NCBI GenBank assembly: GCA_947184155.2
Contig: CAMXCT020003768.1
Span: 385,032-449,031, forward strand
DNA length: 64,000 nt
Direction: 5' to 3'
Origin: Cladocopium goreaui
Taxonomy: Eukaryota > Sar > Dinophyceae > Suessiales > Symbiodiniaceae
This document shows positions 50,281-59,769 of this stretch, one piece after another. Position 1 is the first letter of the stretch; every line of letters begins with the position of its first letter. The position numbers and the translations under genes were made by a program. The notes below the pieces were generated by a model. It worked only from the letters and a program-made list of their open reading frames with translations, was not told the origin of the DNA and did not search any database.

Positions 50281-52263
50281 ATGACGCATGCGTCGACCTG
50301 TCGGAATATTCATGGACAGCCGCTGCAAAGCGCAATGGCTCGCTACAGCGTGCAAAGTATAGCTGCCTTGACAAACATGCTCCGAGGAAAAGACGTTAAG
50401 AAGCAACCGTCTGGCGCTTTGAAACGTGCAGCACAGCAAGCTCTGGGGCCTTTTCGACAATGTTTCAAGTGTGTCGCATTGCCTTGCAAGGATGCGCAAG
50501 ACGATGCGATACAATTTATGGTGGCCGATCTGAAGCGTTTTCTCGATCACGTCGCACGACAGTGTTACTCAATAGAGGAAGCGCTGACAGCATCTCCGGA
50601 TGGGAGGCTTCAGGCTTTTCTAGCCCATGATGAAGCTACCGCGGGAAATGTTTTGAATCCGAAATTGAGACAAAAGGTCTTGCTGTTTTATGTTAGCTTC
50701 CAGCAGTTGCAGGCTTGCAGAGACTCTGCGCGCGCGTGGCTGCCTGTTAGTGCGATTACGCACGAGCAGCTTGAAGGCCTGCGCGGCGGCATAGCGGAAG
50801 CCACGGCTGCTTTTCTGCGCAGCTGGTCAGAAGACAATTTGCTTGAACCGTTCCCCATCGGCAAAAGACAGCGCCAGGTGACTGTAGCTTTGAAGCTGTT
50901 CATCAGTGACCTAGATTCCCAGAGGGCGGCTCTGGCCGCGAAGGGCAGTGCGGCTTTGAAACCGTGCATTTTCTGTTCGAATTGCATTGCCCGCTACGCT
51001 GGCGATGCATGCGCAGATGCCACGTTTCATACTGTGGAGCAGCATGACTTCTCCCAGTTTGTGCCCTACAGTCGGAACGACCTGGAAGCATGCATCCTGC
51101 ATTGGCTTGGCCGCGTTGAGACCATGTCAAGAGCGGAGCGCGATATCCGCGAGCGATGCATGGGCTACAACCTGGAAAAGCATAGTCTTTGGTCGTGTCC
51201 AGCGAGCCGCGCCTTGCTGCATATCAATATGATCCAAAACGATTGCTTGCATTGCTATTGGAGCAATGGAATCTGCAGTTCTGAAGTGATACTGCTGTTG
51301 AAGCTAGCCCAAGTGAATCTGGGAGTGACAGTAAACGGGCTAGCAGAAGCCTGCGTTAACGCAGGATGGAGCAGGCACGACAAAAGCGAAAACAAATTTT
51401 GGTTGAAGCGTCTGTGGAAGGACGCTCTGTTTGGCGAAGGGGTCTACAAGGGCAGTGCTGGGGAAACAGTTGCCTTAGTAGCGTTGCTTCGCTACATTGC
51501 TGAAACACAATGGTTGCAGGTGCCGGCTATGAGTGGCCCAGTGAAATGCTTCTTGCAACTTTGCCGTTGCACAGATGCACTGAAAAGATGCAAGGTAGAT
51601 CTGGCAGCCGCGCACTGTCTGCACAGGGAACAACAAGAACATCAAAGATTATTCTCACAGCAGTACCCAAACTGTAGCAGACCCAAACACCATTGCCGGC
51701 TTCATTTGCCAGGGCAATACCTGGCTCATGGGGTCGCGGCGAGTTGTTGGGGCGTAGAGTCTGCGCACAAATCCTATAAGGGTGTGTATGCGGATCTCAC
51801 TCGACAGTTCCTGCGCAGTGATAATGGCGGTCTGTCTCTGAGTCAAGAGCTGCTGCCAAGGCTACTGTTGCGCAGCATCGAGCTCCTCAAAGAGCTGCCG
51901 ATCCTATCATGTGGGTATGAACTGCAGGATCCGTTTTCTGAATCTGAAGTGTTGGCCTCCACGCAGATCGAAGGCGCCCAAATCGCCAAGAAATGCCGCT
52001 TGAACATGGTCTCCTTGCAAGAAGCTGACTATTTGCTAACAGGAGAAAGGTACACGGAGGGATGCCAAATTCATTTCTTCTTACGGAAGCATGGCCGTTT
52101 ATTTTTGTTTGTCACGGTCCTGGCCCTAATTAAAGCTGGAGAGTCTTTTCGAATCTTCAAAAAGACCGCCGAAAAAAAAATCATTGAATATGCTTGCATG
52201 AACAACATGCACATACCGGCATGGACCGCCGCTGAAAGCGGCACGGTTATGTTCTTGCCATGA
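50281..52263 (+). CDS. ORF5 of the 9.5-kb element, transposase-like protein
   Basis: 660 aa from ATG 50281; a TTG ten codons earlier and ATG 50335 are alternatives. Seen: a helical N-terminus; a paired-cysteine motif CIFCSNC at about residue 226; CMGYNLEKHSLWSCPASRAL; INMIQNDCLHCYWSNGICSS (candidate first catalytic Asp); and a PKHHCRLHLPGQ...HGVAASCWGVESAHK block whose H-xxxH-...-E-xxH layout parallels the last catalytic region of CACTA/Plavaka- and KDZ-like DDE transposases. The C-terminal 100 residues include TEGCQIHFFLRKHGRLFLFV. Its position next to the right TIR and the element's TA duplication support a transposase role, but the family is not settled. Confidence 0.65.
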   Translation: MTHASTCRNIHGQPLQSAMARYSVQSIAALTNMLRGKDVKKQPSGALKRAAQQALGPFRQCFKCVALPCKDAQDDAIQFMVADLKRFLDHVARQCYSIEEALTASPDGRLQAFLAHDEATAGNVLNPKLRQKVLLFYVSFQQLQACRDSARAWLPVSAITHEQLEGLRGGIAEATAAFLRSWSEDNLLEPFPIGKRQRQVTVALKLFISDLDSQRAALAAKGSAALKPCIFCSNCIARYAGDACADATFHTVEQHDFSQFVPYSRNDLEACILHWLGRVETMSRAERDIRERCMGYNLEKHSLWSCPASRALLHINMIQNDCLHCYWSNGICSSEVILLLKLAQVNLGVTVNGLAEACVNAGWSRHDKSENKFWLKRLWKDALFGEGVYKGSAGETVALVALLRYIAETQWLQVPAMSGPVKCFLQLCRCTDALKRCKVDLAAAHCLHREQQEHQRLFSQQYPNCSRPKHHCRLHLPGQYLAHGVAASCWGVESAHKSYKGVYADLTRQFLRSDNGGLSLSQELLPRLLLRSIELLKELPILSCGYELQDPFSESEVLASTQIEGAQIAKKCRLNMVSLQEADYLLTGERYTEGCQIHFFLRKHGRLFLFVTVLALIKAGESFRIFKKTAEKKIIEYACMNNMHIPAWTAAESGTVMFLP

Positions 52264-52379
52264 AAACGTTGCATTTGGCGGACAAAAACGCAAGAGAATC
52301 CTGCCAGAAACGAAGAAACTGCAGAAACCAACTCATGCTATAAAAATTCATGGCATATCAAAAAAAGGGAAGAAAAAAA

Positions 52380-52512
52380 CCTCCTAAGAAGTTATCGAAG
52401 TTATAACTTAAGTTATAAATCGTATAACATAAGTTAACATAACTTCAACTTAACTTCCGTAACTCATGTTATAAGTAACATAACTTCAACATAACTAGGG
52501 GGCATCACAATG
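52380..52512. repeat. Right terminus of the 9.5-kb element
   Basis: GAAGTTATCGAAGTTA then GTTATAAC/AACATAACTTCAAC subterminal repeats and the 22-bp TIR, ending 249 bases after the ORF5 stop. Confidence 0.8.
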
Positions 52513-52790
52513 TATGTATCCTTCCCTCCATCGCCTTCAGACCAAGATGTATACAATTCTATGTCACATATCTGAATATCTATAAACATACGTATATATA
52601 TATGTATAACTTCTCATTTGATGAAAACTGTCGGTTTTTGCCATGCTGAATCACCCCAATTAGACCTCGGCTCGGCAAGCTGCCTGGTATCCCGTGACAA
52701 GCCAGGCACCCGAGTCGAGGAGGTGGGCCTCGGAACCAATGGAGTTCGGTATGAAACAAAGGGCTATAACCAGTCATAATATGTAATAGT

Positions 52791-52905
52791 AAATACCCTC
52801 TGGTAAACTAACATAACTATGGAAAGATCCACCATTTTTAATGGGAAAACTCACTATTTCTATGGCCATTTTCAATAGCCATGTTAGTATAATAGCTGGA
52901 GTAGA
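52791..52905. mobile_element. MITE, TACCCTCTGGTAA family
   Basis: Left arm ATACCCTCTGGTAAACTAAC-ATAACTATGG and right arm CAATAGCCATGTTAGTATAA-TAGCTGGAGTA, imperfect. It lies just outside the 9.5-kb element. Confidence 0.6.
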
Positions 52906-53359
52906 ATTATTGGCATACGGTAAAGCAATGATTATAGCATTTACAATGGTGTCATAATGGGATTGTAACCAACAGAAATGAGATGTTACCAGTAAGAATG
53001 GGATAGTGATGGAAGAATAATGGTACATAATTGGATATATCACACCCAATGCCATATGGTCGAAATCCCACCCATCTATGGTAATATTGGGGAGGGTTTA
53101 TAAGCTGTGTTTACCACATCAAGATGTATGCATCAGGAACCGGGATTGGAGCAAAAAGCGGGAATTCACCATCCAAATTGGCAAGTCAACCATCACAAAT
53201 GGTGATTTAACCGACATCAAGGGATTGATTTAGTTGACGCTTTACAGGCCGGTCATTTCCATGAATGACAATGTTGGGGGATCCGCCAACGATTCGCCAT
53301 TTCATTGGTACATATTTTGGTGGTACAAAAAATGATGGGTACACAATCTGGTAAACATC

Positions 53360-53508
53360 TCCTCTGGTAAACTAACATAGCTATGGAAAATCACCATCTT
53401 CAAAAAAAGCTAAATCAACAAACTCAATGAGCCATTGTCAATAGCTATGTTAAATTACCTATGAAAAATGGTGGTTTTCCATAGCTATGTTAGTGTATCA
53501 GAGGGTAA
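53360..53508. mobile_element. MITE, best copy of the TACCCTCTGGTAA family
   Basis: 149 bp. CCTCTGGTAAACTAACATAG-CTATGGAAAATCACCAT at the left pairs over about 38 bases with ATGGTGGTTTTCCATAGCTA-TGTTAGTGTATCAGAGGGTAA at the right. Confidence 0.8.
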
Positions 53509-53552
53509 GCCAAATTGATCCCTTTCCCCCTAATACTAACCCTCCCAAATTG

Positions 53553-55890
53553 GCACCTTGGGCAGCCATAAGGGTGCCATCGCAGGTTGCGCCAGCAACC
53601 AGTTCAGCATGGAGTAGAAACCGCCTTTGTCGTTTTCCTCAGGGCTGGGTTGCCGGGTTGCCTTAAAAGACGGCTACTCAACATGTCCGGATGTGGTATG
53701 GCATAATGCCATCCCAAGTCAGGGCAAGGATGACCCTCATCCTGGTGCTTTCCAAAGTCGAAAGTCGAAAAGAATTTACCGATTTATCAAACATTACTGC
53801 CTCAAACGAAATCACAACAAAAACAATACCCAAAAAAAGAACTGCCAAAAACCATGGCATTGTTCCACTTACCCAGGCCACCTATTCCCTCAATGAACTC
53901 CCCTACCGGGCCCTACCGGCCCTCGGGCTAGGCGCCACCGTTTTCTGGATGAAACCGCGGCGATCGGGCCGCTGTTTCAGCTCGCGGATGTAGCGGAACT
54001 TCATGTCCTCAAAGAGCCTGGGAAACGGATTGGATCAGAGAAAAGCCGTGGACTTACAGGATGGTGCCCCCAAGATAGTTCAGTTGCCTTATAAGTGGCT
54101 GAATTCGATGGTTTATGGTAGATATAATGATATTAACTATATATATTTAACTATATATATATAGTTAATGGATGTTAATGGATGTTAATGGGGTGTATAA
54201 ACCAACTTATATCTGGGGGGGCATCATCCTGTACCCTCTGGAAATGTAATCCCTTGCCATGAAAAATCATTGTGTTCTGGCAAATCATCTATAAATCGGT
54301 CGTTTTCCATAGCAATGTGAGTTTTTTCGAGTGTCACATGGTTTGACCATGAAAAATTGACTTTACGATCAACAATGGGGTGATGGAAACTGACGGTTGC
54401 TCCAGGGATTTTGCCCCCCAATTCTGGTCCGCAACCATTTCCGCGATCGACGGGAATGGATCTAATGTGCTAAACCCATAACTATGCCCCATTTACCAAA
54501 TCTTACTCGGTATTAAAACCATAGCGGGGGATATGGTAAAGCCGGAAATATGTTGTGTTAATACCTGGGGATCTTCGGGATTCAATCTATTGCTATCATT
54601 CTATCATGTGATCATTCCTATTGCTCATCCATGTCTCGAGCTTGCCTCCTTCGCTCGCCAAGCCACAAATCGTCAGGCCGCAAGAGGCCCACCAAATCCA
54701 ACATCGTGGCCTCGCCAATGTGCCTCGCCACAGGTCATAGTGGTGCCCCTTAGCTAAGTTGTTCTATAAGGACGTTGCCGAGTTCGACCCTACTGGATTC
54801 GTTAAGTCTATGAGAAAAGTTATGGCTCTGGTTGAAATTTGAAACTCATGGGCTCTAACCCCCGGACAAAACAGGAGTGTTAACATGGTTCAACCGTGAT
54901 TGATTGTTCCTTTCAACCAAGTCTAGGATAGTGTATTGGGGGCCCCTACTGTTGGGCGAGTTGGCTTTGGGGGGTAGGGCAAAACCACCCTTAGTTTTGC
55001 TTGCGTGAATAATAAATGTCGTAGATTTCCGAGAGATGTCTCTAGATCTGTCAAATAGTTGGTGGCTAATAAAGTCTAATAGAGCTGTGAAACTGTGGCA
55101 AATTGCTGCCCAAACATGAAATCAATTTTTGATGTAGGCTGTCCAAGCAAGCCATTTCATCAATGCCAAGGCGCTGAAGCCTGTAGAGCAAGGAGTCTTG
55201 GGTGTTCCTGATGACCATGGACCATGCACATGGCGGGCAGCCACGATCATCTTTGGGGAATTTTCCGGCAAGCCATGTGTGATCACCAGAGGGTATGGGA
55301 ATGTATGGGATGCATCAAAAAGGTCACAAATTATACAAATTTAAGAAAATCATTGCTGAACATAGGGTTTCTGCGAGGGGCTTACTTTTCGAGGTCGCTG
55401 ACTCAGTGGGCTAAATCTGCCAAGAGGCTTCAGCGTTTCAACGTAGGCTGCTTTGCCTGCGGCCAATGGTGCATTAGACGGGCGATTGGTTGAATTGAAT
55501 GAATTGGACATTTCGGAGGACACAGTTTGATGCCACAGAGAGGTTTCCTAAGTCTTTTCATTTCAACCCCAGGAGCCCGTCCTTCTGCAATCACGTCATG
55601 GAAAAGCAAATGCAAGCGCCAATTGCCTCGTGATTGAGCCATCTGGTATCTGCTGGAGATGGGATGGACCAGAATTCTAGACTGAGCTGATTGAATCCCG
55701 AAGATCCCTAAGTTAGTCTGCCGGATCCCGAAGCCCCCCAGGCCAGGCTTCCCAGGCTTTTTTGGCCACGTTTTTGCCCATGTTTTTAGCAAAGGGACAC
55801 AACAAATTGTCCAAGCCCAACTTGGTGATGGCTTCCTGCGACACCTTTCGCCTCAAGAGAAGGACCTCAGACGTTGCGCTAGGAAAGTCA
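53553..55890 (-). CDS. Unidentified minus-strand multi-exon gene
   Basis: Seven protein-like exons in a row on one strand: about 55890-55740 (VLLLRRKVSQEAITKLGLDN then LLCPFAKNMGKNVAKKAWEA), 55640-55555 (GNWRLHLLFHDVIAEGRAPG), about 55475-55390 (PLAAGKAAYVETLKPLGRFS, then a GTAAGC donor), 55235-55130 (VIRNTQDSLLYRLQRLGIDE), about 54715-54640 (ATMLDLVGLLRPDDLWLGER), 54016-53900 (LFEDMKFRYIRELKQRPDRR) and 53645-53554 (ENDKGGFYSMLNWLLAQPAM, donor GTGCCA). Splice phases were not closed throughout, so two genes are possible. No domain recognised. Spacing and exon size match the other host genes here. Confidence 0.5.
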
Positions 55891-55932
55891 CCTCTCCGTG
55901 GGACGTTCAGAATGGCCTGACATGGCTATATG

Positions 55933-56593
55933 GTCGTCGACAGAATTTTGGAAATGGAAAAAAGGTTCGACATGGGCAGGTAAACAACTGCGGCGCGCCG
56001 GGGCCGTATTTTTCCATAATTCTGTTTTACTGATAAAAATGCACACCTCAAAAATCGGTAATACCTTGTATACCGAACCTTTTTGGAAGGGGCGTGACGT
56101 GCTGCAGTTAAATTTCCATATATATTGTTTCCATGTGAGGGTGCTTCTTGGCATATGACCATTTCCATAATTATTTGTTTCCTGAAAGGGGTGACAACTT
56201 TTCTATTGACATGTTTCCATAATTCTTTTGGCCATGGCTACAGTGCATGATTATGGCTACAGGTGGTTTGGAGGATAAGGGTCCCAAAACTGAATCTGGA
56301 TTTTGTCCCAAAATCATGCAAATACGCTGTAAAGCGGGTAGTTTGAAGGATCAGGATCCGATAAGTAAGATTTCCAAAATTAATTTTGCATCGTGGATTA
56401 AAGGCTTTTGTAGACATTTGTCTCACTTGTTTTTTCTTTTTTAGAGGATCAGGATCTGAAAATTGCTATTTCCAAAATTCTTTTTTTCAAAGTCCGTAAT
56501 GTCGCTAATCTTTTGTCTTGTTTTCGGTCCCCAACCTTTTCTGCTAACTGCGGCGCGCGAACCTTTTTTCATTTCCAAAATTCTGTCGACGAC
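55933..56593. mobile_element. Non-autonomous TIR element, about 660 bp
   Basis: GTCGTCGACAGAATTTTGGA at 55933 continues for 37 bases and is inverted at 56558-56593 with a single-base length difference. Both arms are followed inward by an ACTGCGGCGCGC block (55987 and 56545). The interior has diverged repeats of GAGGATCAGGATC and TTTCCAAAATT. No coding capacity and no clear target duplication. Confidence 0.75.
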
Positions 56594-57600
56594 TGTAACC
56601 ATACAACCATCTACTATGGTATAACCGTACAACCATATAATATAACTATATTATAAAAATAATATATAATATATATATGACCATATAACATCATATAACT
56701 ATGCAACTACATAGCTGTATAGCTTTATAACCAAGTTTGTTTCACAAAAATGGGATTCATCAAGTGCACAAGCCTGCCCGGTTTACAAAAACGTCTCACT
56801 GAGGCACATAGCGCCCCAGGATTCGCTCGTAGAGTGCCAGCTTCTCTCTCCCGAATCTTTCCTTTGGACATTCAAAGGCTTGAAACATCAAAACCTGTGA
56901 GGGGTCGGAAGCCTACAAAAAACAAGGATCAAACTTCTGGGGCGGGTGTGTCGGAGGAGTGACAGGTATACATAATTATACATATATCTCTCCATCGCCC
57001 TCTCTGGGAGTTCAGCATCTGCATTGTAATTATTATACATATACATATATATATATATGTGTGTGTGTGTGTTTTGTGACAATACATCATGAAAAAGAAA
57101 CTGTGTAAAAAAAAATGACAGGCCGTCTGACAACTTGGAGAATTGGAACATCAACAATCACAACTGATTTGGCCACATTGAGTGAATAGTGTTGCTACAT
57201 ATCACCATTTGGAGAATCCTTTTCTGATTTTTTCTGGATCCCCATGGCTGGTTGGCTCATAGTCCTGCTGGAAGTCCACCATGGTCAATAGGAAAATCAT
57301 CTTCCATGCGGGTCATGTCACTTCTATGGGGTAGAGGCCCAAGATGGATGGACAAAAAACAAAAACAAAAAATGGAAGTGAATGAACTTGATGTGAGTTG
57401 GATGTCTTTCAGGTCCCAAAAAAGCGCTGCATTGAAATCTGGTGCCTTTCGGCTGATGCTGGTTGATGAATCTATGGCACCTTCAGGCAGGCTCACCTAT
57501 CATAGCAACGCTCTCTGCACGTCTCATTTTTTTTACAGGTGCCTGCATGATCACCCCAGGTGGTTTCCCTGACTCGCTTTCAAGCCCATAGTTGGCTTTG
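56594..57600. other. Mostly non-coding stretch
   Basis: TA repeats at 56635-56710 and 57035-57075. Weak minus-strand exon candidate at about 57500-57380 (SLPEGAIDSSTSISRKAPDF). Confidence 0.35.
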
Positions 57601-57605
57601 AAACT

Positions 57606-57800
57606 GTGATTGCTGGTAGGTCACTCGAGAATTCATTGAGGAGGCAGGAAATAATCGCAGAAAATCTTGACGACTTGCCCTGGTCAGCTTTCCTGAAGAT
57701 CAGCACACGCAGTATGGCTGCTCATGGAGAAGACCGCCCAGCTTCCAACGGATTGCAACTATGTCTTGGGAGGGGGGCACATATAAAGAGTGTGAACATT
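57606..57800 (+). other. Weak plus-strand exon candidate
   Basis: Frame reading RSLENSLRRQEIIAENLDDL then PWSAFLKISTRSMAAHGEDR. Protein-like, unassigned, and converging on the zinc-cluster gene. Confidence 0.25.
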
Positions 57801-57891
57801 CATCCTTGTGCCCCAAAAGGCAGACTGAACCCGCACATGTCAAAGTGAGCGCATGCAGTATGCATCCCATTGATTCTGATATATATTTTTT

Positions 57892-59172
57892 TTACTTCCG
57901 AGCTTGAGGCTTGCAGACTGGGCAGCCGTACCGTAGGCGATTGTGAGGGCAAATGCTGCCTCCTCCGCAATCCTTGCACCTCGACCGTTGGCGGTTGTGA
58001 TGACAAATGCTCCGCCCACCACACTCCTTGCAAAACGATCGGTGGCGGTTGTGAGGGCAAATTTCACGGCCACCGCACTCCTTGCAGCGTGACCGTCGGT
58101 TTTTGTGGTCGCAAAAATCCAAGTGCGCAAAGTTGTCCGAGCAAGTCTCGGTGCCATCCGAAGAAATCCAAGGACATTTTTTCCCCAGCGACTTCCCGCA
58201 GGTGAGATGGCCATGTTGTGGAACCAGAGCGTAAATTCGTCCATTGTTGGGATGTTTCAGAAACCAACTGGTGCTGATACGCTCCACGCACTTGGAGCAT
58301 TTCAACAGGACAACTCGGTCAGGGGCCTCATAAACGGCTGGCAAACTCCTTATGCGTTCATAGGGGCGATACACGCCGTCAATGGCTGCCGACCTGTCCT
58401 TGCTTCTAGTGGCCTTGCCTTTCAAGGCTTCAAGCGGGTAATCTGATGCTTTCCGTTTCACTGGGCCATGCTGTGCATCACTTGCCACCAGCAACTCTTG
58501 AAGTTGCCTCCATTGTCTCACCGCAAGCGATTTCCTGTTCTCAGAGAACAAGGTCTCCTTCCCCTGCATCAGTTGAATAATTTGATTAATGTACAGCACA
58601 GCTATTTCAACTGCCTGGTAGGTTGTGATGTCGCTCAAATCCAACGAGCTCAAAGCCAAGATCAACAAACGTCTCACCCGGCGCTGCAAGTCGCTAGGTG
58701 TGCTAGGCCGAGAAACCATGGCAGCCTCGGTCGCAGCGGCAGCGACGTCTTTCGCTTCGAAGGAGCCTGGTGCATGCAGCCATCCAGCACAGCGACATAG
58801 CAACTTGCAAATGGCATCGCCATCCAACTCGACCTCATTCAGCAAATCACTCAGCACACCTTCCGCGGTTTCAATCATTTGAAGTTTTTCTTCCAAAACT
58901 GCATTGTGAAACCTGGTGATACTTCGTTGGAGCTTCCTGGAAGGTTGTTTCGATATGGGGGGTACAGGCTTTGCTGCTTTCTCCTGGATTACCTCCAGAT
59001 CCACTGCCAGATCTGCCTGATCCGAGGGCAGTGAAAATGTCACGGTGTGGCCAATCCGCACGTGTGGCGGGGCATGAGCAAAAGGCAACCGCCACGAATC
59101 TCCGGTGGAAGTTTGGCAAAGCAAAGAGCCACCGCCCTGATAATGAAGTTGGCATACGAAGCCTCTGGGCAT
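57892..59172 (-). CDS. Protein with four C-terminal CKxCGG/ICxHxR zinc-cluster repeats
   Basis: 426 aa from ATG 59172; the frame opens eight codons earlier with TTG, so an upstream exon is possible. The N-terminal 90 residues have beta-like character (GFVCQLHYQGGGSLLCQTST). The middle is helical (LLNEVELDGDAICKLLCRCA, LILALSSLDLSDITTYQAVE). A CSKCVERIS...CGKSLGKKC segment follows. The C-terminus holds four tandem 18-residue units of the form CxHNRxRSxCKxCGGxxI, ending in CPVCK. Each unit offers Cys and His spaced for zinc binding. This repeat is common in dinoflagellate, haptophyte and giant-virus proteins, with unknown function. It is a single uninterrupted exon of 1.28 kb in a region where host genes are cut into 100-base exons, so retroposition or a mobile origin is possible. 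Confidence 0.7.
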   Translation of the reverse strand: MPRGFVCQLHYQGGGSLLCQTSTGDSWRLPFAHAPPHVRIGHTVTFSLPSDQADLAVDLEVIQEKAAKPVPPISKQPSRKLQRSITRFHNAVLEEKLQMIETAEGVLSDLLNEVELDGDAICKLLCRCAGWLHAPGSFEAKDVAAAATEAAMVSRPSTPSDLQRRVRRLLILALSSLDLSDITTYQAVEIAVLYINQIIQLMQGKETLFSENRKSLAVRQWRQLQELLVASDAQHGPVKRKASDYPLEALKGKATRSKDRSAAIDGVYRPYERIRSLPAVYEAPDRVVLLKCSKCVERISTSWFLKHPNNGRIYALVPQHGHLTCGKSLGKKCPWISSDGTETCSDNFAHLDFCDHKNRRSRCKECGGREICPHNRHRSFCKECGGRSICHHNRQRSRCKDCGGGSICPHNRLRYGCPVCKPQARK

Positions 59173-59769
59173 GGCGTCCAGAAAAATCACGTGCAACGGC
59201 TATCAGAAAGTTGCCTCACACAAACGGCCACGCATGTATCAGATGTTTGTTTTTACCAAATCTCTTATTCACGGCACTTGTGGCATTTCTCTAAAAAGAA
59301 TCAGTTGTAAAATGTTGTAAAGTCATCAGTTATAGGTAACTCTAGCATCGAGTGTGCCATGGGTGAAATCACGTCATCTGGGAGTCAGTGGGCCTCCCCT
59401 ACCATACAATGGGAGGCCACTCCAATCAACAGCAGGATAAGACATATCTGTTCGATATTGTTCAATGGTAGGCCATGTAGAAAGTGCTCTGATCATTGAT
59501 AAGCCATGATAAGCCCCTATACCCAAGCGTAGCCACCACTAAGGCACTAAGGGTCGTGACATGTCGTGACCCACTTCCTCAAGACTCGCTGGTCATGGTG
59601 GGAGGACTGGGGATGACGCCCAAGAAAAACACATCGAATCGCACACCTGAACTGGTCAGTAATGGTCAGTACGTCAGACATCTCGAAAATCCCATTGGTT
59701 GAAAATCTTTGAACTTTGAAGTTTCCAACTCCATAGAACCCAAAAAGGTATCGAATCTGCGTCCTTTCA

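Larger units (their letters stand above)
43008..52512 (+). mobile_element. 9.5-kb TIR DNA element with five ORFs
   Basis: CATTGTGATGCCCCC followed by (G/T)AGTTAT at 43008-43029 is inverted at 52491-52512 with one mismatch in 22. TA dinucleotides flank both ends (43006-43007 and 52513-52514). Subterminal regions of about 190 and 130 bases are packed with GTTATAAC/AACATAAG motifs, and GAAGTTATCGAAGTTA occurs at both ends in direct orientation. Between them lie five plus-strand ORFs (43285, 44800, 46375, 48155, 50281), one transposase-like, and two internal repeat arrays. The inverted repeat also extends imperfectly outward (TACATA), so CATACATTG is an alternative terminus with the same TA duplication. 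Confidence 0.85.
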
